Source: Pleomorphomonas oryzae DSM 16300 (lineage in GTDB: Bacteria; Pseudomonadota; Alphaproteobacteria; Rhizobiales; Pleomorphomonadaceae). From it: 64,000 bases of DNA. This document shows positions 18,706 to 27,065 of this stretch, piece by piece. Positions within the stretch are counted from its first letter, which is position 1. Each line of letters begins with the position of its first letter. Below the pieces are notes generated by a model. It did no database searches. It had not been told where the DNA came from and worked only from the letters and a program-made list of their open reading frames with translations. Location: positions 62,001-126,000 of the forward strand of contig NZ_AUHB01000002.1 of the NCBI RefSeq assembly GCF_000422965.1, written 5' to 3'. Made by a program: the position numbers and the translations under genes.

Positions 18706-19671
18706 ATGGCAGATTTCCTCGCTCGACCGATCGTTCGGCGCCGTTTCATCCGCATCAGCGCGGCGCTTGTCGCCGTGGCCTTCATGCCCGCCGCCACCCT
18801 CGCCGCGGCGCCCATCCGTCGCTGGTCCGGCAACGCCCTCGGCGCTCATGCCTCGATCGAGCTTGTCGGCGCCGATGCCGCTCTCGCCACCGCCACCTTT
18901 GCCGCGGTGGAGCAGGAGATTGCCCGTCTTGAAGCGCTCTTCAGCCTCTACCGCACCGACAGCGCGCTCTCTCGTCTGAACGCCAGCGGTCGCCTCGATG
19001 CGCCGGAGGCCGATGTCCTGCGCCTCCTGGCACTGGTGCGCGGCGTGCATGCGGAGACGGGCGGCCTGTTCGATCCCACGGTGCAGCCGCTGTTCGCCGC
19101 TTACGCCGCCCATTTTGCCAGCGGCCGGACCGATACATTGCCTTTGGCGGAGCTTGCTGATCGCCTGGAGCTGGTCGGTTTCGATCAGGTCGTGTTCGAT
19201 GAGGATTCCGTGCGCTTCTCGCAGCCGGGCATGGCGATGACGCTGAACGGCGTTGCCCAGGGCTACATCACCGATCGCGTCGCCGATCTGCTCAGGGCCC
19301 GCGGCTTCGACAACGTGCTGCTCGACATCGGCGAGATCCAGGCCCTCGGTGGCGGGCGCGATGGCGGCGGCTGGAAAGTCGGCCTCGCGGCCGGCCCGAA
19401 CAGCGACGCGCTCTCGGCGACGCTTCGCCTCAAGGACCGGGCGGTTGCCACCTCGATGATGGACGGAACGGTACTCGATACCGCCGGCCGTGTCGGTCAT
19501 ATCCTGCACCCCCGCAAGGGCGCCGTCCTCTCTGCCTTCTCGGCCGTCAGTGTCGTGGCGCCGGAAGCGGCACTCGCCGACGCCCTGTCGACGGCGGCCG
19601 TGTTGATGACGCCGAGCGACCTGTCCCGCTTCAATCGAACCGGCGTCGAGGTACACGCGACGCCGGTCTGA
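18706..19671 (+). CDS. nosX: NosX, ApbE-type FAD:protein FMN transferase
   Basis: A 321-residue periplasmic flavin transferase of the ApbE family. It starts MADFLARPIVRRRFIRISAA with a Tat-like twin-arginine segment, then has ApbE signatures: FSLYRTDSALSRLNASG, the GGLFDPTVQPLF block, a LNGVAQGYITDRVAD segment, LLDIGEIQALGG and AVATSMMDG. In nos clusters this protein attaches FMN covalently to the SGATVT threonine of NosR. The ATG with GAGG 6 bases upstream was preferred over an overlapping GTG at 18694. It is the last gene of the nos run and converges with the aldolase gene 12 bp later. Confidence 0.93.
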   Translation: MADFLARPIVRRRFIRISAALVAVAFMPAATLAAAPIRRWSGNALGAHASIELVGADAALATATFAAVEQEIARLEALFSLYRTDSALSRLNASGRLDAPEADVLRLLALVRGVHAETGGLFDPTVQPLFAAYAAHFASGRTDTLPLAELADRLELVGFDQVVFDEDSVRFSQPGMAMTLNGVAQGYITDRVADLLRARGFDNVLLDIGEIQALGGGRDGGGWKVGLAAGPNSDALSATLRLKDRAVATSMMDGTVLDTAGRVGHILHPRKGAVLSAFSAVSVVAPEAALADALSTAAVLMTPSDLSRFNRTGVEVHATPV

Positions 19672-19683
19672 TACGGCAAGATG

Positions 19684-20394
19684 TCAGGCGGCTGGCGCAG
19701 CCAGGCCGCCACAGCGCAGGTCGGAATCGGCCACGTCCTGCCGTCCATAAACCTTGAACATGGCGAAGACGTTCTGCATCTCAGCGCTGTCGAGGATCAC
19801 CGGCGTGCCGATGGCGAGCGTCCGCCAATACTGAGCAGCAATCGTCTCCACCTCGACCAGCAGCGAATAGGCCTTCTTGAGGTTGGCACCGAGAACGATC
19901 AGCCCGTGGTTGGCGAGCAGACAGGCGAGACGGCCTTCCAGCGCCTTCAGCGCATGGTCGGAAAGGGCCTGCGAGCCGAAGGTGGCATACTCGGCGCAGC
20001 GGATGTTTTCGCCGCCGGCGGCAGCCACCATGTAGTGAACGGCCGGTATTTCGCGGCGCAGGCAGGAAATCACCGTCGAAAACATCGAGTGGGTGTGGAT
20101 CACCGTGTCGATATCCGGCCGACGCAGTAGAATGTCGCGATGGAAGCGCCATTCGCTGGTTGGCCGACAGGGACCATAATAGGTGCCGTCGAAGGTCATC
20201 TCGACGATCTGATCCTCGGTCATGCCAGCATAGGGAATGCCTGTGGGCGTTACCAGGAAACGCCCCTCGCCAATGCGGACGCTGACATTGCCCGATGTAC
20301 CCTGATTGACGCCAGAGGCATTCATTTCGCGGCAGGTGGCGATGATCTCGGTCCGCAGAGCGAGATGGGAGAGGGCGGAAAGGCTGGCAGACAT
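19684..20394 (-). CDS. Class II aldolase, probable 5-methylthioribulose-1-phosphate/5-deoxyribulose-1-phosphate aldolase (Ald2-like)
   Basis: A 236-residue zinc aldolase of the AraD/FucA family. Visible features are TSGNVSVR (33-40, phosphate loop), catalytic E81 in PTSEWRFH, metal ligands H100 and H102 in HTHSMFST, and H163 in ANHGLIVLG. Family members cleave ketose-1-phosphates to DHAP and an aldehyde. Here it is grouped with methylthioribose kinase and isomerase, the setting of the DHAP shunt, so cleavage to DHAP plus methylthioacetaldehyde or acetaldehyde is the likely role (inference). The start at 20394 has GAGGA upstream; a longer start at 20457 adds atypical sequence. It is divergent from the SorC regulator with a shared operator-like motif between. 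Confidence 0.85.
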   Translation of the reverse strand: MSASLSALSHLALRTEIIATCREMNASGVNQGTSGNVSVRIGEGRFLVTPTGIPYAGMTEDQIVEMTFDGTYYGPCRPTSEWRFHRDILLRRPDIDTVIHTHSMFSTVISCLRREIPAVHYMVAAAGGENIRCAEYATFGSQALSDHALKALEGRLACLLANHGLIVLGANLKKAYSLLVEVETIAAQYWRTLAIGTPVILDSAEMQNVFAMFKVYGRQDVADSDLRCGGLAAPAA

Positions 20395-20491
20395 TGTGGG
20401 GTCCTCGATGAGGGGGCGGGCAGGGGCGTGTTCGACACGCGGGACGAGCAATGGCACTTGGCGCGAATGGGTGCTTATGTTAACTCAGATT

Positions 20492-20501
20492 GTCAATTGT
20501 C
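20492..20501. promoter_or_regulatory. Putative SorC-type operator, aldolase/regulator promoter
   Basis: GTCAATTGTC sits in the 149-bp gap between the divergent aldolase and regulator genes, followed directly by GATC. The same 10-mer in reverse orientation occurs in the promoter of the linked transporter and kinase genes (24282-24291), there with CGATC 3 bp further out. The shared element suggests the SorC protein controls all four transcription units. Confidence 0.45.
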
Positions 20502-20543
20502 GATCCGGGGTGATGCGCTTCGGACGATGGGATTGGAAAGATC

Positions 20544-21566
20544 ATGGCGCCACGCTCAAGGACGAAGGACAAGGCTGACAGATCGTCGGCCGCCGATGGG
20601 GACAGCCGGATGCCGCTGCCGCGGCCGGGGGAATACCTCACCGATCCGCTCCTGTGGGCGTCCTGGCTCTACCATCACGACGAGCTGACGCAGAGCCAGA
20701 TCGCCGACCTGATGGGTGTATCGCGGGCGACGGTGGTCAACTACCTGCAGCAGGCGCGCGACCTGCACTACGTCAAGGTGGTGGTGCGGCCGGAGCTGCT
20801 GAATTCCATCGATCTTGCCCAGCAGCTCAAGCAGGCTTTCGGCCTGACCGAATGCATGGTCATTCCCTTTGACGGTGGCATGCGGCCGCCGAGCGAACGC
20901 ATCGGCCGGGCCGGCGCCCAATATCTTGATCAGATCCTGACGAACGGCGACGTGCTGGGCGTTGCCTGGGGCCGCACGGTGCTGTCGCTGGCTGAGAACC
21001 TGCCGGAAAAGGCCATGCCGGACAGCTGCGTCGTACAGGTGATCGGCAGCCAGCGCTCTGCCTATGATGGCTTTACGGCCGAGGAGTGCGTCGCCTTCAT
21101 CGCCCGCCGCTTGCACGCCCGCTCGATCAGCCTGCATGCGCCGGCCGCCTTGTCCAATGCGGCGCTGCGCGACGCGCTGATGCGCGAGCCGACGATCCAG
21201 GAGCAGTTTGCCCGTATCCGATCCTGCAACAAGCTGTTGTTCGGCGTCTGTACGGTAAAGGCCAACAGTCTGGTGTTCGCTTCCGGTCTGATCTCCGTCG
21301 ACGAGAGCAAGTATTATATTGCCAACGGCGCCGTTGGCGTTATCGCCGGCCGCTTCTACGACATCGAGGGCAACTGGCTGCGTGGCTCCATGGACGACCG
21401 GATGATCGGCATCACGCTGGACGATGTTCGTAGCGTGCCGACCCGCATCGCCGCCGCCGGCGGTCCCGACAAGACCGACGCCATTCTCGGTGCCTTGCGC
21501 GGCGGCTACGTCACTGCGTTGATCACCGACGAACCGACCGCCCGCAACATTCTCGGGCGGCTCTAG
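20544..21566 (+). CDS. SorC-family sugar-binding transcriptional regulator
   Basis: A 340-residue regulator with an N-terminal helix-turn-helix (about 49-69, LTQSQIADLMGVSRATVVNYL) and a C-terminal SorC/DeoR sugar-binding domain. The latter shows LGVAWGRTVLSLAENLP, CVVQVIGS, GAVGVIAGRFYD and a terminal GGYVTALITDEPTA segment. SorC proteins respond to phosphorylated sugars. The effector here may be a 5-substituted ribose or ribulose phosphate made by the neighbouring kinase and isomerase (inference). It is divergent from the aldolase gene and convergent with mtnA. A CAATTG-centred motif in both local promoter regions is its likely binding site. Confidence 0.88.
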   Translation: MAPRSRTKDKADRSSAADGDSRMPLPRPGEYLTDPLLWASWLYHHDELTQSQIADLMGVSRATVVNYLQQARDLHYVKVVVRPELLNSIDLAQQLKQAFGLTECMVIPFDGGMRPPSERIGRAGAQYLDQILTNGDVLGVAWGRTVLSLAENLPEKAMPDSCVVQVIGSQRSAYDGFTAEECVAFIARRLHARSISLHAPAALSNAALRDALMREPTIQEQFARIRSCNKLLFGVCTVKANSLVFASGLISVDESKYYIANGAVGVIAGRFYDIEGNWLRGSMDDRMIGITLDDVRSVPTRIAAAGGPDKTDAILGALRGGYVTALITDEPTARNILGRL

Positions 21567-21592
21567 GCCGACCAGAAGCGTGAAGGAGAAAG

Positions 21593-21616
21593 GCGCCGGC
21601 CGGGGGGAGCCGGCGC
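21593..21616. terminator. GC-rich hairpin between convergent sorC-type and mtnA genes
   Basis: GCGCCGGC and GCCGGCGC form a perfect 8-bp stem with an 8-base loop in the 98-bp convergent gap. There is no T-tract, so it may act as a bidirectional barrier rather than a classical intrinsic terminator. Confidence 0.45.
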
Positions 21617-21664
21617 GTGCCCCTGCGCCGGACCGGATATCCGATGCTGGGCAGGGGCGGGTTG

Positions 21665-22765
21665 TCATTTGGCCTTTTGCTCCGGATAGAGCTTGAGCAG
21701 TCCCTCTCGGCTGGCGGCGGCGACGCCGCGTTCGGTGATGAGGCCGGTGACGAGGCGAGCCGGTGTCACGTCGAAGCCGTAGTTGAGCGCTGAACTCCCC
21801 TTGGGAAGGATGTCCACCGTCTCCAGCCGGCCATCGGCGGTGCGGCCGGTGATGTGGCTGAGTTCGCGGGCATCGCGCTCTTCGATCGGGATCTCACGGA
21901 CGCCGTCTTCCAGCGTCCAGTCGATGGTGGTGAACGGCAGGCCGACGTAGAAGGGCACGCCGTTGTCGTGGGCAGCGAGCGCCTTCAGGTAGGTGCCGAT
22001 CTTGTTGCAGACATCGCCGGTCGCCGTGGTGCGGTCGGTACCGACGATCGCCATGTCGACGAGTCCATGCTGCATCAGGTGGCCGCCCTGGTTGTCGGCG
22101 ATCACTGTGTGGTCGACGCCGTGCTGGCCGAGCTCGAAGGCGGTGAGGCTGGCGCCCTGGTTGCGCGGACGCGTCTCGTCGACCCAGACATGGATGGGAA
22201 TGCCGGCCTCGAAGGCCATGTAGATGGGGGCCAGCGCCGTGCCCCAGTCGATGCAGGCGAGCCAGCCGGCATTGCAGTGGGTGAGGACGTTGAAGCGCGC
22301 CGGCTTGCCCTTCTTCTCCCAGAGGTCGCGAATGATGGAAAGGCCATGCCGGCCGATCGCCTTGCAGGTCTCGACGTCCTCGTCGCAGATCTCGGCGGCG
22401 CGGCGATAGGCAAGGCCCATGCGCTCGGACGGAGCGACCTTGAGGAGGCGCCCCTTCAGGTCGTCGAGGCCCCAGCGGAGATTGACGGCGGTCGGCCGGG
22501 TGGCGAGCAAGGCGGTGTAGGCCCGCTCGAGGTTCTCATTGGACGAGTCCTCGCGCATGGCCAGCGCCAGGCCATAGGCGCCGGTGGCGCCGATCAGCGG
22601 CGCGCCGCGCACCACCATGTCGCGGATGGCGGTTGCTGCCTCCTGCCAGGAGCGCAGCGTCCGGGTCTTGACCTCGAACGGCAGCTTGGTCTGGTCGATG
22701 ATCTCGACGCCCCAGCTGTCGTCCGCAACCCAGATCGTCCGCATGGATTTGCCGTAGATTTTCAT
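21665..22765 (-). CDS. mtnA: S-methyl-5-thioribose-1-phosphate isomerase MtnA
   Basis: A 366-residue aldose-ketose isomerase of the eIF2B-like MtnA family. It converts 5-methylthioribose-1-phosphate to the ribulose form and also accepts 5-deoxyribose-1-phosphate in characterised shunts. Key features are [16 protein letters not shown] (50-65), the catalytic C164 in [10 protein letters not shown] and D244 in [20 protein letters not shown]. The family's GAD is replaced by GTD, but the aspartate is kept. The ATG at 22765 has GGAGG six bases upstream; a start at 22813 was rejected. It is downstream of mtnK on the same strand, and its product would be the substrate of the nearby class II aldolase. 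Confidence 0.94.
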   Translation of the reverse strand: MKIYGKSMRTIWVADDSWGVEIIDQTKLPFEVKTRTLRSWQEAATAIRDMVVRGAPLIGATGAYGLALAMREDSSNENLERAYTALLATRPTAVNLRWGLDDLKGRLLKVAPSERMGLAYRRAAEICDEDVETCKAIGRHGLSIIRDLWEKKGKPARFNVLTHCNAGWLACIDWGTALAPIYMAFEAGIPIHVWVDETRPRNQGASLTAFELGQHGVDHTVIADNQGGHLMQHGLVDMAIVGTDRTTATGDVCNKIGTYLKALAAHDNGVPFYVGLPFTTIDWTLEDGVREIPIEERDARELSHITGRTADGRLETVDILPKGSSALNYGFDVTPARLVTGLITERGVAAASREGLLKLYPEQKAK

Positions 22766-22869
22766 GAAAGGCCTCCGGTCGCCGCCGCGCCGAAGGCGCA
22801 ACGGGCGGTCCATTGATGGCGGGCGGATCGGGCCGCCCTCGGGGTCAGTCGAATGCGGCCGAGTGGCCG

Positions 22870-24159
22870 TCAGCGGGTGGCGTCGGCAGCCACCACGGCG
22901 GCTGCCACAGCCTCTATATTGGCAAAGCGCGTGCGGTTGACCACAAGCTCGCGGCCGAGCCGCAACGCTCGCCGCTCGCCCTTCGAACGCAGGTCCTTGT
23001 CGGCGATGCTCTCGAAATCGGCAACATGGGCGAGACCGAGGATGCGGCGGATCATCTTGCAGCCGGCAAAGCCCAGTGTGTCCTCGAACAGTGCCCGCAT
23101 GTAGCGGCCCTGTTCCTCGGCCAGAGCCGCCCGGCTCGCCGCATCGGTGAACAGCTCGGCGGTGAAGGCGTCGCCCTTACCTTCGGTCGACCATAGCTCG
23201 ACGAAGCGGGCCGAAAACAGCGTCCAGACGTCGGTGATCTGCTTCAGGATCCAGGCACGGTAGGCGTCGCGGCCGCCCTTTTCATCCTCGTGGCCGATCT
23301 GGCTGAGGTAGGCGAGGATCAAGTTGCCGATCAGGGCGCCGACGTCAAAGCCCATTGGGCCGAAGAAGGCGAATTCCGGGTCGATCACGCGGACGTCGGT
23401 GCTGGTCGCCATGATCGAGCCCGAGTGCAGGTCGCCGTGCACCAGCGCCTCGGCGTGGCTGAGGAACTTGAGCTTCATCGCCTGAGCTGCCGCCTTGAGC
23501 GGGCCGTCGGCGCGGAACTCGAGAGCGATGTCGTCGAGCTGCGGCGATGTCCAGTGATTGAGCTTGGCGGCTCGGTAGGGGTCGGTGAACACCAGATCCT
23601 CGGTGATCCGGCAGAGCTCGGTATTGGCGCAGAACACCGCCATCTGCTTCTTCTTCTCGGCCGCCGGCAGATAGAGGTCGGAGGTTTTGAACAGCGACTG
23701 CGCCATGAATTCCGACAGGGTCGCGGCGAAGCGAGGGAACTCGACGCCATCGATCAATCCCTTGCGCATGATGATGTGTGGCGTGAGGAATTCCATGACC
23801 ACCAGCGCCTGCATGGCGTCGAACAGCACCACCTTCGGCACCAACCCCGGCGCGGCAGCGTCTTGGGTGATCAGCGCCTGGGTTTCGAAGAAGGAGCGGT
23901 CGAGCGGCAACGGCCAGGAGTCGCCGACAAGGCGTACGTAGGGCAGAGCCTGCTTGACGATCAGCGATCCCGTGGGGCCGCGCACGATGAAAACCAGGTT
24001 GAGGTTGCCGTCACCGACTTCGCTGACTTTCCAATCCTGCGAAGCACCGCCAAGGATGGCGGCGATTTCCGAAAAGCCGGCAAGATAGGGCGCCAGCGTG
24101 TTCTCGGTCAGCGGCCGATAGTTCGCGCCGCCGGTGCGGGCGCTCCGAACGTCTGTCAT
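22870..24159 (-). CDS. mtnK: S-methyl-5-thioribose kinase MtnK
   Basis: A 429-residue kinase of the APH/choline-kinase fold that phosphorylates O1 of 5-methylthioribose. Visible are the nucleotide loop [10 protein letters not shown] (48-57), an ATP lysine in LIVKQ (K69), the catalytic loop HGDLHSGSI (241-249) and the metal motif [15 protein letters not shown] (260-274). The DGNLN and HGDLHSGSI forms are diagnostic of MtnK rather than other small-molecule kinases. It is first in the minus-strand mtnK-mtnA pair and divergent from an ABC importer. MtnK needs free methylthioribose, which fits uptake by that importer rather than only internal recycling of methylthioadenosine. Confidence 0.94.
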   Translation of the reverse strand: MTDVRSARTGGANYRPLTENTLAPYLAGFSEIAAILGGASQDWKVSEVGDGNLNLVFIVRGPTGSLIVKQALPYVRLVGDSWPLPLDRSFFETQALITQDAAAPGLVPKVVLFDAMQALVVMEFLTPHIIMRKGLIDGVEFPRFAATLSEFMAQSLFKTSDLYLPAAEKKKQMAVFCANTELCRITEDLVFTDPYRAAKLNHWTSPQLDDIALEFRADGPLKAAAQAMKLKFLSHAEALVHGDLHSGSIMATSTDVRVIDPEFAFFGPMGFDVGALIGNLILAYLSQIGHEDEKGGRDAYRAWILKQITDVWTLFSARFVELWSTEGKGDAFTAELFTDAASRAALAEEQGRYMRALFEDTLGFAGCKMIRRILGLAHVADFESIADKDLRSKGERRALRLGRELVVNRTRFANIEAVAAAVVAADATR

Positions 24160-24266
24160 GGGGTCTTCTCCATCCCTCGCTTATCCCGCCTCCACCACGA
24201 CGAATACGTCGCTCCTCGATGCCGGCAGAGGTCGCTGGGAGTGGAAGTTGTTCCGGTTTTCGTCAT

Positions 24267-24291
24267 TTGTCAAGATCGATTGACAATTGAC
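24267..24291. promoter_or_regulatory. Operator-like inverted repeat and promoter between mtnK and the ABC importer
   Basis: TTGTCAA-N6-TTGACAA is a perfect 7-bp inverted repeat (24267-24286). It overlaps GACAATTGAC (24282-24291), the reverse complement of the motif in the aldolase/SorC gap. TTGACA at 24280-24285, followed after 17 bp by TAGGTT, could be the importer's promoter, so a bound regulator would block it. Confidence 0.5.
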
Positions 24292-24367
24292 GTTTGTGTG
24301 GCTAGGTTGACCGCCATCGGGTCTGGAGGAGGCCCCCTGCCAAGCATCCGTGGAGGCGGTTTTAGGC

Positions 24368-25885
24368 ATGACAGAACCAGGGAGGGAGGTGATCCGCATT
24401 CGCGGCCTGAACAAGCGTTTCGGCAGCACGCATGCGGTCATCGACGTCGATCTCGACATTCGACGCGGCGAGGTGCTGGCATTGATGGGCGCCAATGGCG
24501 CCGGCAAGTCGACACTCATCAAGATTCTCTGCGGCGTGCACCCGGCTGATTCCGGAACCATGGAAATCGATGGCGAGCCGATGGCGTTTCGGTCACCCCT
24601 CGAGGCTTGCGCCGCTGGCATTCACACCGTTCACCAGATCATCAACGATGGCGTCGTCCAGCAGCTCACCGTGGCCGAGAATCTGGCGCTCGACGAGATC
24701 TGCCGGCCCGAGGGGCCGATGCTTCTCAGCCGCACCGTCATTACGGCGCGGGCTCGCGAAATCCAGGCCATTCTTGGTCTCGATCTCCCCCTAGGCAAGG
24801 CAATGAGCGAACTCGGCCAGGCCGAACGTCAGCTCGTCGCCATTGCTCGCGCCCTGTCGCACGATCCCAAGGTGCTGATCCTCGACGAGCCAACCTCCTC
24901 GCTATCGGAAGCGGAAGCCGCCCGCCTGTTTGCGTTGATTGAGGATCTGAGGGCGCGCGGTGTCGCCATTATCTACATCAGCCATCGCATGTCCGACATC
25001 CGTCGCCTGGCCGACCGCGCCGTCGTCATGCGCGATGGCCGTACCCGTGCCGAATTTGCGCGCCCGCTCGATTTCGACGGCATCGTCCATGCCATGGTCG
25101 GCCATCGTGTCCGTGAAGGCGCCCACAGCGCCGTCGCCGGTGGCCGGACGGTGGTCGAGATTCGCGATTTCGCTCTCACGCCGACGTCCGCGCCCTTCGA
25201 TCTCGATCTTTGCGAGGGTGAAGTGGTGGTGCTGACCGGCTTGATCGGTGCCGGCAAGACCGAGTTTGCCGACTGCCTGTTCGGCACAGCCACGCCTTAC
25301 GCCGGCTCGGTGACGATTGATGGCAAGCCGCTCCGTCCTGCCTCGCCGCAGGAGGCGATCGCCGGGGGCGTGTTCATGGCGCACGAGGACCGTGGCAACT
25401 CGTCGCTGGTCTCTGAATTCTCCGTGCTGCACAACATGACGCTGCCATTCCTGAGGCATTTCTCAAAGCTCTCGTTGGTCGTCCCCGACCAGGAGCGGCG
25501 GGCCGCCACCGGCCAAGTGTCCGACCTCGCCATCAAGTGCCCTTCCATTGACGTGCCGATCGGTTCGCTGTCGGGCGGCAACCAGCAGAAAGTCGTGCTT
25601 GGCCGCTGGCTGATCCAGCCATGCCGTCTGCTCATTCTCGACGAGCCGTTCCAGGGCGTCGACATCGGTGCCCGGCAGGACATCGGTCGCCGGTTGCGCG
25701 AGACGGCGGCTGGCCGAGCGACACTGGTCATCTGTGCCGACCTCGAAGAGGCGACTGAAATCGCCGACCGCATCATCGTGATGCGCGATTTCTCGGTGGT
25801 GGGTGGCCATTCGGTCGACGGGCTGTCGCTCGATGCCCTGGTCGCCGAGATCAGCGGCACCGGCACTCACGCAACTTTCGCCTGA
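24368..25885 (+). CDS. Sugar ABC transporter ATP-binding protein (RbsA type), in methylthioribose cluster
   Basis: A 505-residue double ATPase of the ribose/galactose importer class. The first domain has Walker A GANGAGKST (41-49), a degenerate signature LGQAERQ and Walker B LILDEPTSSL. The second has GLIGAGKTEF, signature LSGGNQQKVV and LILDEPFQGVD. Energises import of a sugar through the permease encoded 27 bp downstream. The ATG at 24368 has GGAGG 11 bases upstream; a GTG at 24350 is less likely. Being divergent from mtnK and sharing an operator-like repeat, it probably imports methylthioribose, 5-deoxyribose or a related nucleoside-derived sugar. That substrate is inferred from context only. 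Confidence 0.88.
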   Translation: MTEPGREVIRIRGLNKRFGSTHAVIDVDLDIRRGEVLALMGANGAGKSTLIKILCGVHPADSGTMEIDGEPMAFRSPLEACAAGIHTVHQIINDGVVQQLTVAENLALDEICRPEGPMLLSRTVITARAREIQAILGLDLPLGKAMSELGQAERQLVAIARALSHDPKVLILDEPTSSLSEAEAARLFALIEDLRARGVAIIYISHRMSDIRRLADRAVVMRDGRTRAEFARPLDFDGIVHAMVGHRVREGAHSAVAGGRTVVEIRDFALTPTSAPFDLDLCEGEVVVLTGLIGAGKTEFADCLFGTATPYAGSVTIDGKPLRPASPQEAIAGGVFMAHEDRGNSSLVSEFSVLHNMTLPFLRHFSKLSLVVPDQERRAATGQVSDLAIKCPSIDVPIGSLSGGNQQKVVLGRWLIQPCRLLILDEPFQGVDIGARQDIGRRLRETAAGRATLVICADLEEATEIADRIIVMRDFSVVGGHSVDGLSLDALVAEISGTGTHATFA

Positions 25886-25912
25886 CGCTTCGAAAGACAA
25901 AAGGCTTCCATC

Positions 25913-26965
25913 ATGAGCACCCAGTCCCCCAATCCGGCCACGCCGGCGGCCGCCGCGCCAGCTGGCGCAACCAAATCTGCCTTCTCGTTCAAGGACTTTG
26001 TCATCAAGTTCGGCCTGCTGATCATTCTGGCTGTGATGATCATCGTCTTCTGGCGCCTGGAGCCGGCTTTTGCCAACGCCCGCAACATGTTCTCCATCCT
26101 GCAGGCGGTGTCGGTGACGGCGCTTCTGGCGCTTGGCGTCACCGTGACGCTGGCCATCGCCGGTTTCGATCTGTCCATCGGCTCGACGGCCGCCATGTCG
26201 CTGATGGCCTCGAGCTACGTGATGGTGATCCTCAACCAAGGTACCTTCCTCGCCGTTGTCGTCTGCCTGCTGCTCGGCGTCTTCATCGGCTTCCTCAATG
26301 GCGTCCTGATCGTCAAGGGCCGCATCCCTGACCTTCTGGCGACGCTCGGCATGATGTTCCTGCTGCTCGGCTTGCAGCTCATCCCGACCGGTGGCCGTTC
26401 GATCGCCAAGGGCATGACGCTGTCTGATGGCTCGGCGGCCACCGGCACCTTCACCGACGCCTTCCTGGCGCTCGGCCGCTACCGCCTGTTCGACCTGATC
26501 CCGCTGCCGGTGATCATCATGCTGGTGGCTGCCATCATTCTCTGGGTGTTCATGGAACGCTCGCGCTATGGCCGCGTGCTCTATGCCATCGGCGGCAACG
26601 AGAAGGCCACCCGCCTCGCCGGCGCACCGGTCGAGCGCTACAAGATCGCCGCCTATATGATCTCCGGCCTGTTCGCCTCGATCGGCGGCATTCTGCTCGC
26701 TGCCCGTGTCGGCCGTGGCGACGTCACCTCCGGCTCTTCGCTGCTGCTCGACTCGGTCGCCGCTGCGCTGATCGGCTATGCGGTGTTGGGCGCCAAGAAG
26801 CCCAACGTCTTCGGTACGGCCATCGGCGCGCTGTTCGTCGGCACGTTGCTGAACGGCCTCACCATGCTCAACGCCCCCTATTACGCACAGGACTTCGTCA
26901 AGGGTCTCGTCCTTGTCTTCGCCCTGCTGTTCACCTTCGGCTTCGCGTCCTCGCAGCGTCGCTGA
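25913..26965 (+). CDS. Sugar ABC transporter permease (RbsC type), in methylthioribose cluster
   Basis: A 350-residue inner-membrane permease of the BPD_transp_2 (RbsC) family with about ten hydrophobic segments. A cytosolic Ala/Pro-rich leader of some 20 residues precedes the first helix (LLIILAVMIIVFW). Family motifs include VTVTLAIAGFDLSIGSTAAMS, the LATLGMMFLLLGLQ region and the coupling loop YAIGGNEKATRLAGAPVERYK. It pairs with the RbsA-type ATPase upstream and the binding protein downstream. Nothing in it distinguishes the substrate. Confidence 0.9.
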   Translation: MSTQSPNPATPAAAAPAGATKSAFSFKDFVIKFGLLIILAVMIIVFWRLEPAFANARNMFSILQAVSVTALLALGVTVTLAIAGFDLSIGSTAAMSLMASSYVMVILNQGTFLAVVVCLLLGVFIGFLNGVLIVKGRIPDLLATLGMMFLLLGLQLIPTGGRSIAKGMTLSDGSAATGTFTDAFLALGRYRLFDLIPLPVIIMLVAAIILWVFMERSRYGRVLYAIGGNEKATRLAGAPVERYKIAAYMISGLFASIGGILLAARVGRGDVTSGSSLLLDSVAAALIGYAVLGAKKPNVFGTAIGALFVGTLLNGLTMLNAPYYAQDFVKGLVLVFALLFTFGFASSQRR

Positions 26966-27004
26966 GCCGGCTCCGGCCCCACTGAAAAACGCGAGGTAAG
27001 CCGC

Positions 27005-27025
27005 GGCGCGCGGAGGAGGCGCGCC
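27005..27025 (+). other. Intercistronic hairpin before binding-protein gene
   Basis: GGCGCGC and GCGCGCC form a 7-bp stem with loop ggaggag in the 100-bp gap between permease and binding-protein genes. Such hairpins often protect the binding-protein mRNA and raise its yield over the membrane genes. The second ribose-type cluster has a similar hairpin at 57454-57469. Confidence 0.4.
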
Positions 27026-27065
27026 CGGACAAGGACAATGGAAACGTCATTTGAGGAGTGAGAAA

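Noticed and set aside
19684-24159. A standard methionine salvage cluster
   Set aside because: mtnB, mtnC, mtnD and mtnP are absent locally, and the class II aldolase has the three-histidine aldolase pattern without evidence that it is the MtnB dehydratase. MtnB shares this fold, so a phylogeny should confirm this.
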